Source of the DNA: Streptomyces asoensis
GTDB lineage: Bacteria; Actinomycetota; Actinomycetes; Streptomycetales; Streptomycetaceae
Direction of reading: 5' to 3'
Assembly (NCBI RefSeq): GCF_016860545.1
Contig: NZ_BNEB01000003.1
Span: 124,001 to 188,000 of the forward strand
Length of the DNA: 64,000 nt
The notes below the pieces were generated by a model that was not told the origin of the DNA, made no database searches, and worked only from the letters and a program-made list of their open reading frames with translations. Of the stretch, positions 15,302 through 23,151 are shown one piece after another; the stretch's first letter is position 1; each line of letters opens with the position of its first letter. A program made the position numbers and the translations under genes.

Positions 15302-15684
15302 GCGACCGCGAAGCCTTCCCCGGCGAACTCGACATGCTGCACGGCCTCGTGGCCACGCTGCACGCCGTTGCCGAACACGGCGACCTGGCCGACGTACGGC
15401 GCGTGCTCGCCGAGTACCAGCGCGACGAGCAGGACGCGTACGCCGAGGCCGGGGCGGGCAGCCCGACCGCCGCTCCCAAGGCCTTCCAGCCGGGCCACCT
15501 CTACGCCTACGCGGTCTGGCGCTTCCACTGCGCCGCCGTGACCGCCCACCCCGCCACCGGCGAGCAGCAGGCCATCGGCTGGATCCGCATCAGCGACGGC
15601 AGCTGGACCACCCACGCCTACTCGGCTGCTGAGTGGGACGCGCCGTGGACCGACATCACGACCACCGGAGAGGACGGCCGCTGA
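15298..15684 (+). CDS. Hypothetical phage early protein
   Basis: 128 residues: a helical acidic N terminus (LDMLHGLVATLHAVAEHGDL) and a compact C-terminal part with strands (HLYAYAVWRFHCAAVTAHP, IGWIRISDGSWTTHAYSA). Unknown family. Four-base overlap with the gene before and one-base overlap with the gene after. Confidence 0.62.
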   Translation: MSDREAFPGELDMLHGLVATLHAVAEHGDLADVRRVLAEYQRDEQDAYAEAGAGSPTAAPKAFQPGHLYAYAVWRFHCAAVTAHPATGEQQAIGWIRISDGSWTTHAYSAAEWDAPWTDITTTGEDGR

Positions 15685-15920
15685 TGACCGGCCCCGAGCA
15701 CTACACCCGCGCCGAGCAGCTGCTCCGCGAGGTCCGCGACGGACACCAGGAGGGCACCGACGTGGCCGCGATCATCGCCGCCGCCCAGGTGCACGCCACG
15801 CTGGCCAGCGCCGCCGCCACCGCCATGGGCTGCACCGAGAACGGCGGTATGGCGCGCGTCGACTTCAACGCGTGGGACGCCGTCGCGGGTGTGCCGCTGA
15901 ACGGAGACGACGACCTGTGA
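15684..15920 (+). CDS. Hypothetical phage early protein
   Basis: 78 residues, mostly helical ([36 protein letters not shown]). It ends in the acidic PLNGDDDL. The start codon shares a base with the preceding stop. No family recognised. Confidence 0.6.
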   Translation: MTGPEHYTRAEQLLREVRDGHQEGTDVAAIIAAAQVHATLASAAATAMGCTENGGMARVDFNAWDAVAGVPLNGDDDL

Positions 15921-16207
15921 CCACCGTCGTGCAGGCCGGGGCGCCCGCCGCCCCGGCCGCCGGCCCCGCCCCCGGGTGGCCCCCGGACTGGGACCGCGTA
16001 CTCGACACCGCCATTCGCACCTGGGGCGGTCAGTGGAACACCGCCCGCGTGCAGCAGCTGTACGCCGTCCGCTACGGCCGCCGCCTGTACCGCGAGGACG
16101 CCCGCGCGTTCCTGTCGCGCCGCGCCCACCAGGGCGTGCTCCGCCTCCACGACCAGCCGAACGCCCGTTACTACACGCTCGACACCAGGAAGGACGTGCG
16201 CCCGTGA
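15917..16207 (+). CDS. Hypothetical phage protein with winged-helix-like segment
   Basis: 96 residues from GTG. After a Pro/Ala-rich start, [40 protein letters not shown] and [11 protein letters not shown] look like a small winged helix of the kind used for DNA binding. It directly precedes the bet/recT gene, with GTGA overlap. Confidence 0.6.
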   Translation: MTTVVQAGAPAAPAAGPAPGWPPDWDRVLDTAIRTWGGQWNTARVQQLYAVRYGRRLYREDARAFLSRRAHQGVLRLHDQPNARYYTLDTRKDVRP

Positions 16208-17337
16208 GCGCCGAACTCGCCCAGACCGGTGGCGCCCTCGCCATCCGCCCCGACCAGACGTCGTGGACCCCCGACCAGGCGGCCGTACTCCAGCAGTCCG
16301 GCATCGACAACCAGGTGGCCCCCGCCGAGCTGTCAGCGTTCCTCCACCTGTGCCAGCGCACCCGCCTGGACCCGTTCTCCCGGCAGATCTACCTCATCGG
16401 CCGGTGGGACAACCGGCAGCAGCGGAAGGTGTACACGCCGCAGACCAGCATCGACGGGTACCGGGTCATCGCCCACCGCGCGGCGGCTGAGGCCGGTCAC
16501 GCGCTGGGCTACGAGGACACCCTGTGGTGCGCGAAGGACGGTCGTTGGCAGGACGTGTGGCTGTCCGACGAGCCGCCGGCCGCCGCGAAGGTGACCGTGA
16601 TCCGAAACGGGATGCGGTTCTCGGCGGTCGCTCGGTACTCGGAGTACGTCCAGACGAAGAAGGGCGGGGAGACGTCAGGGTTGTGGGGCAAGATGCCCGC
16701 GACCATGACGGCGAAGTGCGCCGAGGCGCTGGCTCTCCGCATGGCGTTCCCGCACGACCTCGCCGGGGTGTACACCGCCGAGGAGATGGCGCAGGCAGAC
16801 AACCCGGCGGCCGGTGAGCGGCACCTGCGGAAGGTGCAGCCGGGTGAGGGCGACCCGTGGGCGACGCCCGGCCCGGACGCCGAGCAGGCGGGGACCCCCG
16901 CGGTGCACGGCCGGTCGCAGCCCGCCCAGGACATCGCCGACGTGGCCGCGCAGACCTCGAACCGGGGCGCTGTGAAGGACCTGTACCGGCAGGCGCGGGA
17001 CGAGGGTCTGCTCACCGAGGCGGTGAAGACGCCGGACCGGGAGCTGCTGGAGCTGGGGGCGTACCTGATCGCGCGAGGCCAGCAGCTCGCCGAGCCCACG
17101 CCCACGACGGGCGACGACGGGGTGGTGGACGCCGAGGTCGTCGAGACCGGCGCCACGACCACCGACCAGGACGCCGAGGCCGCCGCCGCCGAGCGCGAGC
17201 TGCGCGCTGCCGCCGCCCGCGTCGGACTCGACAACCTCGCCGAGGAGTTCGAGCGCAGCTACGGCCTGCCCATCGACCTCGCCCCCGCGCACCAGCTCCG
17301 CGAGATGACCGCGATCCTCACCGGCTCCGCCGCCTGA
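16204..17337 (+). CDS. bet: Phage recombination protein Bet/RecT family
   Basis: A 377-residue single-strand annealing protein. The family core lies at about 25-200: [20 protein letters not shown], the segment with [19 protein letters not shown], and [20 protein letters not shown]. An Ala/Glu-rich C terminus probably binds partners. It anneals complementary single strands during phage replication and recombination. GTG at 16204 overlaps the upstream stop. No alkaline exonuclease partner is recognisable beside it, although such proteins usually come as a pair. Confidence 0.9.
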   Translation: MSAELAQTGGALAIRPDQTSWTPDQAAVLQQSGIDNQVAPAELSAFLHLCQRTRLDPFSRQIYLIGRWDNRQQRKVYTPQTSIDGYRVIAHRAAAEAGHALGYEDTLWCAKDGRWQDVWLSDEPPAAAKVTVIRNGMRFSAVARYSEYVQTKKGGETSGLWGKMPATMTAKCAEALALRMAFPHDLAGVYTAEEMAQADNPAAGERHLRKVQPGEGDPWATPGPDAEQAGTPAVHGRSQPAQDIADVAAQTSNRGAVKDLYRQARDEGLLTEAVKTPDRELLELGAYLIARGQQLAEPTPTTGDDGVVDAEVVETGATTTDQDAEAAAAERELRAAAARVGLDNLAEEFERSYGLPIDLAPAHQLREMTAILTGSAA

Positions 17338-17351
17338 CCAGCGCACAACTC

Positions 17352-17380
17352 GGGCCGCCCCGCGGCAATCGGGGCGGCCC
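17352..17380 (+). terminator. GC-rich hairpin after bet
   Basis: GGGCCGCCCC (17352-17361) and GGGGCGGCCC (17371-17380) form a perfect 10-bp stem without U-tract. The next start is 18 bases on. It could attenuate the early transcript or separate bet mRNA. Confidence 0.5.
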
Positions 17381-17397
17381 ACCCCAAGGAGTAGTAC

Positions 17398-18060
17398 ATG
17401 AGCCTGAAGGACACCGCCCGCACCGTGGCGGTCCTCTCCACCCTCCACGACGCCATCGGCGACCAGCTGAAGGGCGCGAAGAAGGAGCTGGAGGCCGGAC
17501 TGCGGAAGGCCAAGGACGAGACCGGCACGCAGAAGATCGCCGTCAGCCTCGACGAGGGCGAGGACGTCGGCACCGTCAGCCTGGTCCAGCCGAAGGCCGC
17601 CGCCGCCGTCACCGACGCCAAGGCCTTCACCGACTGGGTGATGCAGAACTACAGCGGGGAGATCACCCGCCGGTTCGTCACCGAGGTCACGCCCGGATTC
17701 CAGAAGAAGATCCTCACCGAGATCACGGCGGCCGGGGTCGCCGAGTGGGCCGACCCCGAGACCGGCGTCATCCACGAGGTGCCGGGCGTGGCGATGCAGG
17801 GCCGCGCCGCGTATACGCGGCTGACCGTGCCGGACGCGGGCAAGACCGCCATCGCGCAGGCGTGGCGGGAGAACCGCCTCGGTGCCAGCCTGCCGCCGGC
17901 CATCACGGCGGGCGGCGCCGACGGCGAGGCCGAGAAGCTGCGGAAGCGGGTCGCCGAGCTGGAGGAGCGGGACGCGTGGCTGTCCGCGCTGGAGGCCGCC
18001 GGGCTCGACAACTGGCAGGGCGTCGACACCGCGCGTGAGATCTTCGGGGGTGGCGAGTGA
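17398..18060 (+). CDS. Phage early protein next to Bet, unknown function
   Basis: A 220-residue protein. The N terminus is helical (SLKDTARTVAVLSTLHDAIG, QLKGAKKELEAGLRKAKD), the middle has mixed strands (TQKIAVSLDEGEDVGTVSLV), and the C-terminal helix is coiled-coil-like (EAEKLRKRVAELEERDAWLS). It shows no nuclease motif I can recognise. The place after bet suggests a role in recombination or replication, but that is only position. The ATG follows AAGGAG closely. Confidence 0.65.
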   Translation: MSLKDTARTVAVLSTLHDAIGDQLKGAKKELEAGLRKAKDETGTQKIAVSLDEGEDVGTVSLVQPKAAAAVTDAKAFTDWVMQNYSGEITRRFVTEVTPGFQKKILTEITAAGVAEWADPETGVIHEVPGVAMQGRAAYTRLTVPDAGKTAIAQAWRENRLGASLPPAITAGGADGEAEKLRKRVAELEERDAWLSALEAAGLDNWQGVDTAREIFGGGE

Positions 18061-18314
18061 GCGCCCTGTCCTCGATCTGCGCTGCGCTGCTCCCCGGCAA
18101 GGGCCGCCGCCGCAGCAGCCGCGTCGGCGCCCGGTACGTCCGCGGCCTGCGCCCCGTCGAGGCCCTCGTGAAGGACACCGCGTACTGCCCGGCTGAGCAG
18201 CGGGACACGGTGCACGCCTTCCTGCGGATGGGCGGCCGGGTGTGCCTGACCTGCCGCCACCTGACCATGCACGGGCCGCTCACCAGCACCCCGCCGCAGG
18301 ACGGTGGCCAGTGA
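18057..18314 (+). CDS. Small basic protein with CxxC
   Basis: 85 residues from GTG. A basic start (LLPGKGRRRSSRVGARYVRG) leads to a Cys-containing C-terminal part (GGRVCLTCRHLTMHG). It might bind zinc or DNA; no family recognised. Confidence 0.55.
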   Translation: MSALSSICAALLPGKGRRRSSRVGARYVRGLRPVEALVKDTAYCPAEQRDTVHAFLRMGGRVCLTCRHLTMHGPLTSTPPQDGGQ

Positions 18315-18799
18315 GCACCCTGTTCGAGCCCGAGGTTCCGGCCGCCGTCACGGCGGCCGGGGCCCCGGCCCCCTACGTCATCACCCTCCCCGCCGGGCTG
18401 AAGATCCTGAACGCCAACCAGCGGCCTCACTACCGAGTCCGGCACGAGATCACCAAGGAACTGCGCGCCGAAGCTATGAAGGCCGTGAGCGAGTGCCCCG
18501 CGCTGATGGAGGCGCTCGCCGCCGCCAAGCCGGACGCCCTCTTCCCCCGGGCTCACATCCTCGGCGTGTACTGCCCGCCCGACCGCGGGCGCCGCGACCC
18601 CGCGAACTACTACCCCTCCTTCAAGGCCGCCGTGGACGGCCTCGTGGACGCGGGCCTGTTCGACGACGACGACCACACCCGCGTCCTCGGACCGGACATG
18701 CGGCTCGGCCGGGTCGTGAAGCGCGGGCAGCTGGTGCTCGTCGTCCGCGGCCTGGCCCCCGACGAGGACCCCCTCGGCTACCGGGCGGTGACCTCATGA
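18311..18799 (+). CDS. rusA: RusA-like Holliday junction resolvase
   Basis: A 162-residue protein. The signature segment RRDPANYYPSFKAAVDGLVD, followed by AGLFDDDDHTRVLGPDMR, matches RusA endonucleases, whose conserved aspartates cut four-way junctions. The N terminus has NANQRPHYRVRHEITKELR. It would process junctions made by Bet-driven recombination and prepare branched DNA for packaging. GTG start overlaps the upstream stop. Confidence 0.85.
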   Translation: MSTLFEPEVPAAVTAAGAPAPYVITLPAGLKILNANQRPHYRVRHEITKELRAEAMKAVSECPALMEALAAAKPDALFPRAHILGVYCPPDRGRRDPANYYPSFKAAVDGLVDAGLFDDDDHTRVLGPDMRLGRVVKRGQLVLVVRGLAPDEDPLGYRAVTS

Positions 18800-19230
18800 T
18801 GGGCAACTTCCCTGGGTCGTTCGCCCGGGAGCGGATCTACGTGTCCACCACCGACACGTTCGACGCGGAAGCCGACCTCGACTTCATCGCCATTGAGGCC
18901 GTCATCAACGGCGACCCCGTGCGCCTCACCACCGCCGAAAAGATCTTCGCCGCCCGCTTCCTCGACGGCCGCGGCATGACCCCCTCGGCCATCGCGTATC
19001 TCATCAGGTCCACGGCCCACACCGTCCGCGGCTGGAAGGACAACGGCTGGAAGCGCCGCGACTCTGCGACGCCGCCACCCGTGAAGGAGCGGGAGGAGCC
19101 AGTCTGCGGGGAGCGCCGGATGTACCGGCGGCACCTCGCGGCGGGCGAGAGCTGCGACGTCTGCCGGGCCGCGAACACGGCGGCTGACCGCCGGTACCGG
19201 CTGACCGGGTCGACGGAGGAAGCGGCGTGA
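18796..19230 (+). CDS. Helix-turn-helix phage protein with Cys-rich tail
   Basis: A 144-residue protein. The middle contains AEKIFAARFLDGRGMTPSAI and AYLIRSTAHTVRGWKDNGW, a helix-turn-helix of the sigma-70 region 4/homeodomain-like kind. The C terminus carries CGERRMYRRHLAAGESCDVC, a possible metal site seen in many actinophage small proteins. It may regulate early genes; unproven. Confidence 0.6.
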   Translation: MMGNFPGSFARERIYVSTTDTFDAEADLDFIAIEAVINGDPVRLTTAEKIFAARFLDGRGMTPSAIAYLIRSTAHTVRGWKDNGWKRRDSATPPPVKEREEPVCGERRMYRRHLAAGESCDVCRAANTAADRRYRLTGSTEEAA

Positions 19231-19472
19231 CCGGCCGCAAGCGGCGCCGTGCCCCGCCGGCCGAGCCCGCGTACGTCCCGGGCCAGCTCCTCGACTGGCG
19301 CGACTCGTCCCACTGGGACTACGACGGCCCCCGGCCGTGCCGGTACTGCGAGCAGCCGACCCAGCTCCGCGACTCCCACGGCAGCCACGCGCACAAGGTC
19401 TGCGCGGAGGACGCCCTCACCCAGCAGGCCCGCGACGCGCAGGCCGCCTACCACCAGAACGGACCACGATGA
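19227..19472 (+). CDS. Small putative zinc-binding protein
   Basis: 81 residues from GTG. RPCRYCEQPTQLRDSHGSHA followed by HKVCAED gives a CxxC...HxxH...C arrangement that could bind zinc. The N terminus is basic (TGRKRRRAPPAEPA). Four-base overlaps on both sides. Unknown function. Confidence 0.58.
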   Translation: MTGRKRRRAPPAEPAYVPGQLLDWRDSSHWDYDGPRPCRYCEQPTQLRDSHGSHAHKVCAEDALTQQARDAQAAYHQNGPR

Positions 19473-19843
19473 CCACCGCCACCAAGTCCCGCACCCTCAC
19501 CCAGGCCGAGCTGATCGCCGAGGCCACCGAGCGGTTCGGCAAGGACCCGATCAAGTGGGCCTTCCAGTGCCCCTCCTGCAACGACATCGCCACGGGCGAG
19601 GACTTCCGCGCCGCCCTCGCCGACAACCCGCGCCAGCACCGCACCGGTGCGGACGTCGTCCCCTCCGACGTCGTCGGCCAGGAGTGCATCGGCCGCACCC
19701 TCGGCGCCCTCCGCAAGGGCCAGGGCAAGTACACCGGCCGCGGCTGCGACTGGGCCGCCTACGGCCTGTTCGCCGGGCCCTGGACCGTGACGCTCCCCGG
19801 CGGCCGGTCCATGCATGCCTTCCCCCTCGCCCCGGCCAGCTGA
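19469..19843 (+). CDS. Conserved phage protein with CxxC
   Basis: 124 residues, with AFQCPSCNDIATGEDFRAAL and VVGQECIGRTLGALRKGQ, then GCDWAAYGLFAGPW. The pattern recurs in actinomycete prophages from memory, but no function is known to me. Cys residues suggest a metal site. Confidence 0.6.
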   Translation: MTTATKSRTLTQAELIAEATERFGKDPIKWAFQCPSCNDIATGEDFRAALADNPRQHRTGADVVPSDVVGQECIGRTLGALRKGQGKYTGRGCDWAAYGLFAGPWTVTLPGGRSMHAFPLAPAS

Positions 19844-19890
19844 CCACCTCCCCGGCGGCCGCCCCACGGAGCCCCCACTCCCGGCCGCCA

Positions 19891-19920
19891 CCGGGCCCGC
19901 CACCCCCACGGCGGGCCCGG
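19891..19920 (+). terminator. GC-rich hairpin in early region
   Basis: CCGGGCCCGCC (19891-19901) pairs with GGCGGGCCCGG (19910-19920), an 11-bp perfect stem in a Pro-codon-like C-rich spacer of 117 bases. No U-tract; a possible attenuator. Confidence 0.5.
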
Positions 19921-19960
19921 CCCCCAACCCCCACACCAACCCACCCAGAAAGGCCAGCAC

Positions 19961-20398
19961 ATGCCCAAGCTCAGCCCCGCCGACGTCCCCGAGATCAAAC
20001 TCGACAGTGCCGCCGCAGCCGTCGAAGCCTCGATGACCCGCGAGCAGCGCCGCGGCCTCTTCGAGAAGCCCGGCACCGTCGTCTACGCCATCGTCGAGCT
20101 GTCCTCGAAGAGCTACACCGGCCACGCCGAGGGCGAGGACAAGGCCCCGAACGTCAAGCTGCGCGTCACCGGCTGCGAGGTCGCCCGCTCCGACGAGGAC
20201 GCCAAAGCCCTGATCGAGGCCCGCCGCGCCATGTACCGCGGCCGCCAGATCGACGGCACGTTCGACGAGGTCGGCAAGGGCCCCATCCACCCGGACGCGC
20301 AGCTCGGCGACCTCACCGCGAGCAAGCCCAGCGAGGCCGAGCTGAAGGCGCACAAGGCCCGCGTCGAGGAGCAGCGCCGCAACGAGTACGTCCGCTGA
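19961..20398 (+). CDS. Phage early protein, unknown function
   Basis: A 145-residue protein with VYAIVELSSKSYTGHAEGED and APNVKLRVTGCEVARSDEDA, an all-beta-looking core, then the charged helix ALIEARRAMYRGRQIDGTFD. It is placed immediately before the replication gene. A single-strand-binding-like fold is possible but unsupported. The ATG follows AGAAAGG. Confidence 0.62.
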   Translation: MPKLSPADVPEIKLDSAAAAVEASMTREQRRGLFEKPGTVVYAIVELSSKSYTGHAEGEDKAPNVKLRVTGCEVARSDEDAKALIEARRAMYRGRQIDGTFDEVGKGPIHPDAQLGDLTASKPSEAELKAHKARVEEQRRNEYVR

Positions 20399-20415
20399 CC
20401 CACCCCCTGATCGGC

Positions 20416-20451
20416 CCCGGGGCGGGGTGACCACCAAACCCCCGCCCCGGG
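20416..20451 (+). terminator. GC-rich hairpin before the replication gene
   Basis: CCCGGGGCGGGG (20416-20427) pairs with CCCCGCCCCGGG (20440-20451), a perfect 12-bp stem. It is the third such U-tract-less hairpin between early genes and lies 28 bases before the replication gene. Confidence 0.5.
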
Positions 20452-20479
20452 CGACCAACCCCCAGAGAGAAGAACCCAG

Positions 20480-21331
20480 TTGAGCAGCACGGATGAGCAG
20501 GGCCCCGCCGCCGGCAGCGTCCCCATGGCCATCGGGAACGCCCTGTCGTGGAAGTGGACACGCCAGATGAGCCCGTACCTGCGGCGGTCCGGCCTGCCCC
20601 TGCTCCTGTGCCAGCTGCGCAACTTCGCCAACGCCTCCGGAGAGATCGCCTTCAGCGGCGACCGCAAGCCCATCCGCATCACCGACATCGCCGCCGCCGC
20701 CTGCTGCCGGGAGAAGGACGCACGCCGCTACCTGGAGGCCGCGACCCGCGCCGGCGTCGTCCGTGTCCTCGGGGAGCGCAAGCGCGGCAAGACGACCCGG
20801 TACGCGCTCGTGCCGCACCCGTTCCCGGACTGGCAGGCCGCCGAGGACTACCTGAAGTCGACCGGCAGGACGCCCGGTAAGGGCTCTGCGCCGTGGCAGG
20901 ACGACGAGGGAAGTTCGGGCCACCGCGGCCCGAACCAGATCGGGCCACCGCGGCCCGATGTTACCGACGGTACGGCGGAAGAAGTTCGGGCCACCGCGGC
21001 CCGTATGAGTTCGGGCCACCGCGGCCCGACCGGTTCGGGCCACCGCGGCCCGAACAACCCAGGGGGGTACCCAGGGTTTCCCCAAGAACGGGCTGAGGTC
21101 GGTTTCCAACCTCAGGTAGTAGGCGGCTCGGAAGAGCAGATCGATTCCCACGAACACCACCACGACGACGAGCAGGCACCGCCGCCGCCGTCCGACCCCG
21201 ACGACTACGAAACCTGGCCCCGCTGCCTCGTCTGCCGCCACCGCATCCTCCCCGACCCCCGACGCCCCGACCGCACCGTCCACGCCCGCTGCGAAACCAC
21301 CACCACCGCCCGGGAGAGGCACAGCGCATGA
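20480..21331 (+). CDS. Phage replication initiator-like protein with embedded origin
   Basis: A 283-residue protein from TTG at 20480 (AGAGAAGAA upstream). Residues 1-120 look like a winged-helix replication domain: SPYLRRSGLPLLLCQLRNFA, RITDIAAAACCREKDARRYL, GKTTRYALVPHPFPDWQ. The middle (about 145-195) is not protein-like but is the DNA repeat array at 20914-21054. The C terminus has CLVCRHRILPDP and a later Cys, a possible zinc site. An initiator gene carrying its own iterons recalls lambda O. No helicase or loader is recognisable downstream. The role is inferred from architecture. Confidence 0.7.
   Translation: MSSTDEQGPAAGSVPMAIGNALSWKWTRQMSPYLRRSGLPLLLCQLRNFANASGEIAFSGDRKPIRITDIAAAACCREKDARRYLEAATRAGVVRVLGERKRGKTTRYALVPHPFPDWQAAEDYLKSTGRTPGKGSAPWQDDEGSSGHRGPNQIGPPRPDVTDGTAEEVRATAARMSSGHRGPTGSGHRGPNNPGGYPGFPQERAEVGFQPQVVGGSEEQIDSHEHHHDDEQAPPPPSDPDDYETWPRCLVCRHRILPDPRRPDRTVHARCETTTTARERHSA
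20914..21054. repeat. Five 21-bp iterons, probable prophage replication origin
   Basis: Copies of TCGGGCC-ACCGC-GGCCCGA lie at 20914-20934, 20939-20959, 20985-21005, 21010-21030 and 21034-21054. Most extend to TTCGGG at the left, and the third ends GTA. Start spacings are 25, 46, 25 and 24 bases. Spacing is not a multiple of three, so the identical DNA is read in different frames (SGHRGP, GPPRPD and RATAAR). Selection therefore acts on DNA, not protein. Each unit is itself a near-palindrome. Confidence 0.9.
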
Positions 21332-21867
21332 CCATCACCGCCCTACGCCGCCTCCTCGACGAGATCGACACCCAAGGCGGACCCGAAGCCGCCCGCCGCG
21401 ACCGCCTCCACCTCACCGACCACCACGAAGGACCCCGACCCATGGCACAGCCCGTACCCCAGCTCACGTCCATCCCCGCGGCCACCACCGCCGAACCGCC
21501 CACCGTCCCCGTCGGCCAGCTCCTCCGGTGGGGCGACGAACACCCCGACGCCGACGTCCGCGACCAGGCCGCCCGCGCCCGCCTCGCCCTCACCGGCCTC
21601 CGCCGACGCCACGCCGCCGACCAAGAGCTGACCGCCATCACCACCGAAGCCGAGCAGCTGGAGCAGCGCCTCGCCGAACTCCGAGCGCGCGAGGCCGAGC
21701 TGACCCCGGCGAAGGCGAAGAAGAAGCCGGCGCAGCGGGACTACGACCCCCGCGAAGTCCGCACATGGGCCGCCGCGAACGACGTCGACTGCCCCCGCGT
21801 CGGCCAAGTGCCCAAGCGCGTCCTCGACGCCTGGCGCGCCACACAGCCCCAGACCACCAGCGCCTGA
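21328..21867 (+). CDS. Lsr2-like DNA-binding protein
   Basis: A 179-residue protein. The C terminus, PREVRTWAAANDVDCPRVGQ then VPKRVLDAWRAT, aligns with the DNA-binding domain of Lsr2, the actinobacterial xenogeneic silencer, after a basic AKAKKKPAQR linker. The N-terminal half is helical (ITTEAEQLEQRLAELRAREA) in place of Lsr2's beta dimerisation domain. The AT-groove-binding RGR of Lsr2 is replaced by a VGQ-like sequence, so specificity may differ. It may counter host silencing or regulate phage genes. ATGA overlap with the replication gene. Confidence 0.72.
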   Translation: MTITALRRLLDEIDTQGGPEAARRDRLHLTDHHEGPRPMAQPVPQLTSIPAATTAEPPTVPVGQLLRWGDEHPDADVRDQAARARLALTGLRRRHAADQELTAITTEAEQLEQRLAELRAREAELTPAKAKKKPAQRDYDPREVRTWAAANDVDCPRVGQVPKRVLDAWRATQPQTTSA

Positions 21868-21912
21868 CCAGCCCAGCCAACTGCCCCACGACCAACCCTC
21901 CGGGAGCGCCCG

Positions 21913-22470
21913 ATGACCAGCCTCCACGACCTCATGACCCGAACCCCCGGCCTCCCCTGCCGCCTCGACCCCGACCCGTTCTTCAGCAGCAGCCCCACCG
22001 ACCGGCAGTACGCCGCCCGCCAGTGCCACGGCTGTCCCCTGCTGCTGGCCTGCATGCGTCACGCCCTGGCCGCCGACGAGCAGCACGGCGTCTGGGGCGG
22101 CGTGGATTTCGAGGCGCGGGCGACGGGCTGCGGCACCGAGCGTGGCTACCGGGTCCACATCCGGCGGGGGACGGCCGTGGACTCGATGTGCCAGGCCGCG
22201 CACGACGAGTTCGTGGAGGCCGACCGGCGCCGGCGGTTGGCGGAGGCGCACGCGGTCGGGGGGACGGTGCGCGGCTACTGGATGCATCGCCGGTTGGGGG
22301 AGGAGGCGTGTCCGGGGTGCAAGGGGGCGCAGGCGCGTAAGTCTGCGGCCCACCGGGAGCGGCGGCGTGCGGGCGCTGAGCGGCCTGTGACGGATCTTCG
22401 GGGCCGTCGGTCGGCTGAGGCGCTCCTGTGCCCGGAGACGGCCGTACACGCCCTCGCCCTGGCCGGGTGA
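21913..22470 (+). CDS. Phage-encoded WhiB-family regulator
   Basis: A 185-residue protein. A WhiB domain lies at about 15-75: Cys16 in LPCRLDPDPFF, then CHGC (Cys38, Cys41) and Cys47 in LLACMRH, the four ligands of the [4Fe-4S] cluster. GVWGG follows as the conserved turn that binds the sigma factor. It is about twice the usual WhiB length, with a basic C-terminal extension holding an extra CPGC (ACPGCKGAQARKS). It could retune host sigma-A transcription during infection, as reported for mycobacteriophage WhiB proteins. Confidence 0.88.
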   Translation: MTSLHDLMTRTPGLPCRLDPDPFFSSSPTDRQYAARQCHGCPLLLACMRHALAADEQHGVWGGVDFEARATGCGTERGYRVHIRRGTAVDSMCQAAHDEFVEADRRRRLAEAHAVGGTVRGYWMHRRLGEEACPGCKGAQARKSAAHRERRRAGAERPVTDLRGRRSAEALLCPETAVHALALAG

Positions 22471-22604
22471 CCCCGATGCCCAACCTCAGCGTCTACGCCT
22501 GGCTCGTCGCCGCCTGCTGGACCGTCGGCGCCCTCTGCCTCCTCGCCGCAGGCCTCACCGCCCTCACCACCGCCATCCGCCACCACCGACGCAACGGGAG
22601 ATGA
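22467..22604 (+). CDS. Tiny membrane protein
   Basis: 45 residues from GTG at 22467 (GTGA overlap). YAWLVAACWTVGALCLLAAG starts a single transmembrane helix, and the tail IRHHRRNGR is basic. The stop overlaps the next start (ATGA). Coupling on both sides is the main support. Confidence 0.55.
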   Translation: MTPMPNLSVYAWLVAACWTVGALCLLAAGLTALTTAIRHHRRNGR

Positions 22605-22813
22605 CCATGCGAGACCGCGACCTCGACTGCCCCGGCTGCCACGGCCGACGAGACCCCAAGCTCCTCGTCTGCACCGCCTGCTGGCGCGCACTCCCGCACG
22701 CCACCCGCGGCCGCCTCGCCCGCACCGACCACCACACCCGCCTCCGCGCCCGCCACCTCCAGCGTGAGCTGAAGGCCGGCACCCCCCTCGGCATCATCCG
22801 AGTCCCCCGGTGA
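22601..22813 (+). CDS. Small zinc-ribbon-like protein
   Basis: 70 residues. CPGCHGRRDPKLLVCTACW gives two CxxC knuckles, and the rest is basic and helical (RLARTDHHTRLRARHLQREL). Likely binds zinc; role unknown. An ATG at 22607 is an alternative start. Confidence 0.62.
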   Translation: MTMRDRDLDCPGCHGRRDPKLLVCTACWRALPHATRGRLARTDHHTRLRARHLQRELKAGTPLGIIRVPR

Positions 22814-23151
22814 CCCGCCTCACCGGAGCGCTGGCCGCCGCCTACACGGTGGCGGCCGCGTTCCTCGCCTACTGCGCGCAGACCAGCTGGCAGCACGACA
22901 GCCCCGGCTACGCGCTCGGCCTCCACGCCTGCGCGCTCCTCGCCGTGCTGCCGCCCGTGCGGTGGTTGAACGCCCTGCTCCTGGCCGCCGACCAGCGGGC
23001 CGAGGAGGCGCTCGTCCCCATCCCCGACCCCGCGCCCATGCCCGACGACGGGGGAGCCGTCCTCGGCCGCGGCTGCTGCGAACTGTGGTGGGCGACGGCC
23101 GGCGCCGACCACGACCCTGCCACCTGCACCCGGAAGGACCAGACCACGTGA
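22810..23151 (+). CDS. Small membrane protein with Cys-rich tail
   Basis: 113 residues from GTG. Two hydrophobic segments (LAAAYTVAAAFLAYCA and ALGLHACALLAVLPPV) precede a soluble tail with GRGCCELWWATAGADHDPAT and a further Cys. No family recognised. Confidence 0.58.
   Translation: MTRLTGALAAAYTVAAAFLAYCAQTSWQHDSPGYALGLHACALLAVLPPVRWLNALLLAADQRAEEALVPIPDPAPMPDDGGAVLGRGCCELWWATAGADHDPATCTRKDQTT

Noticed and set aside
20914..21054. CRISPR array
   Set aside because: Spacers are only 3-25 bases, the units are palindromic and the array lies inside a coding sequence; no cas genes.
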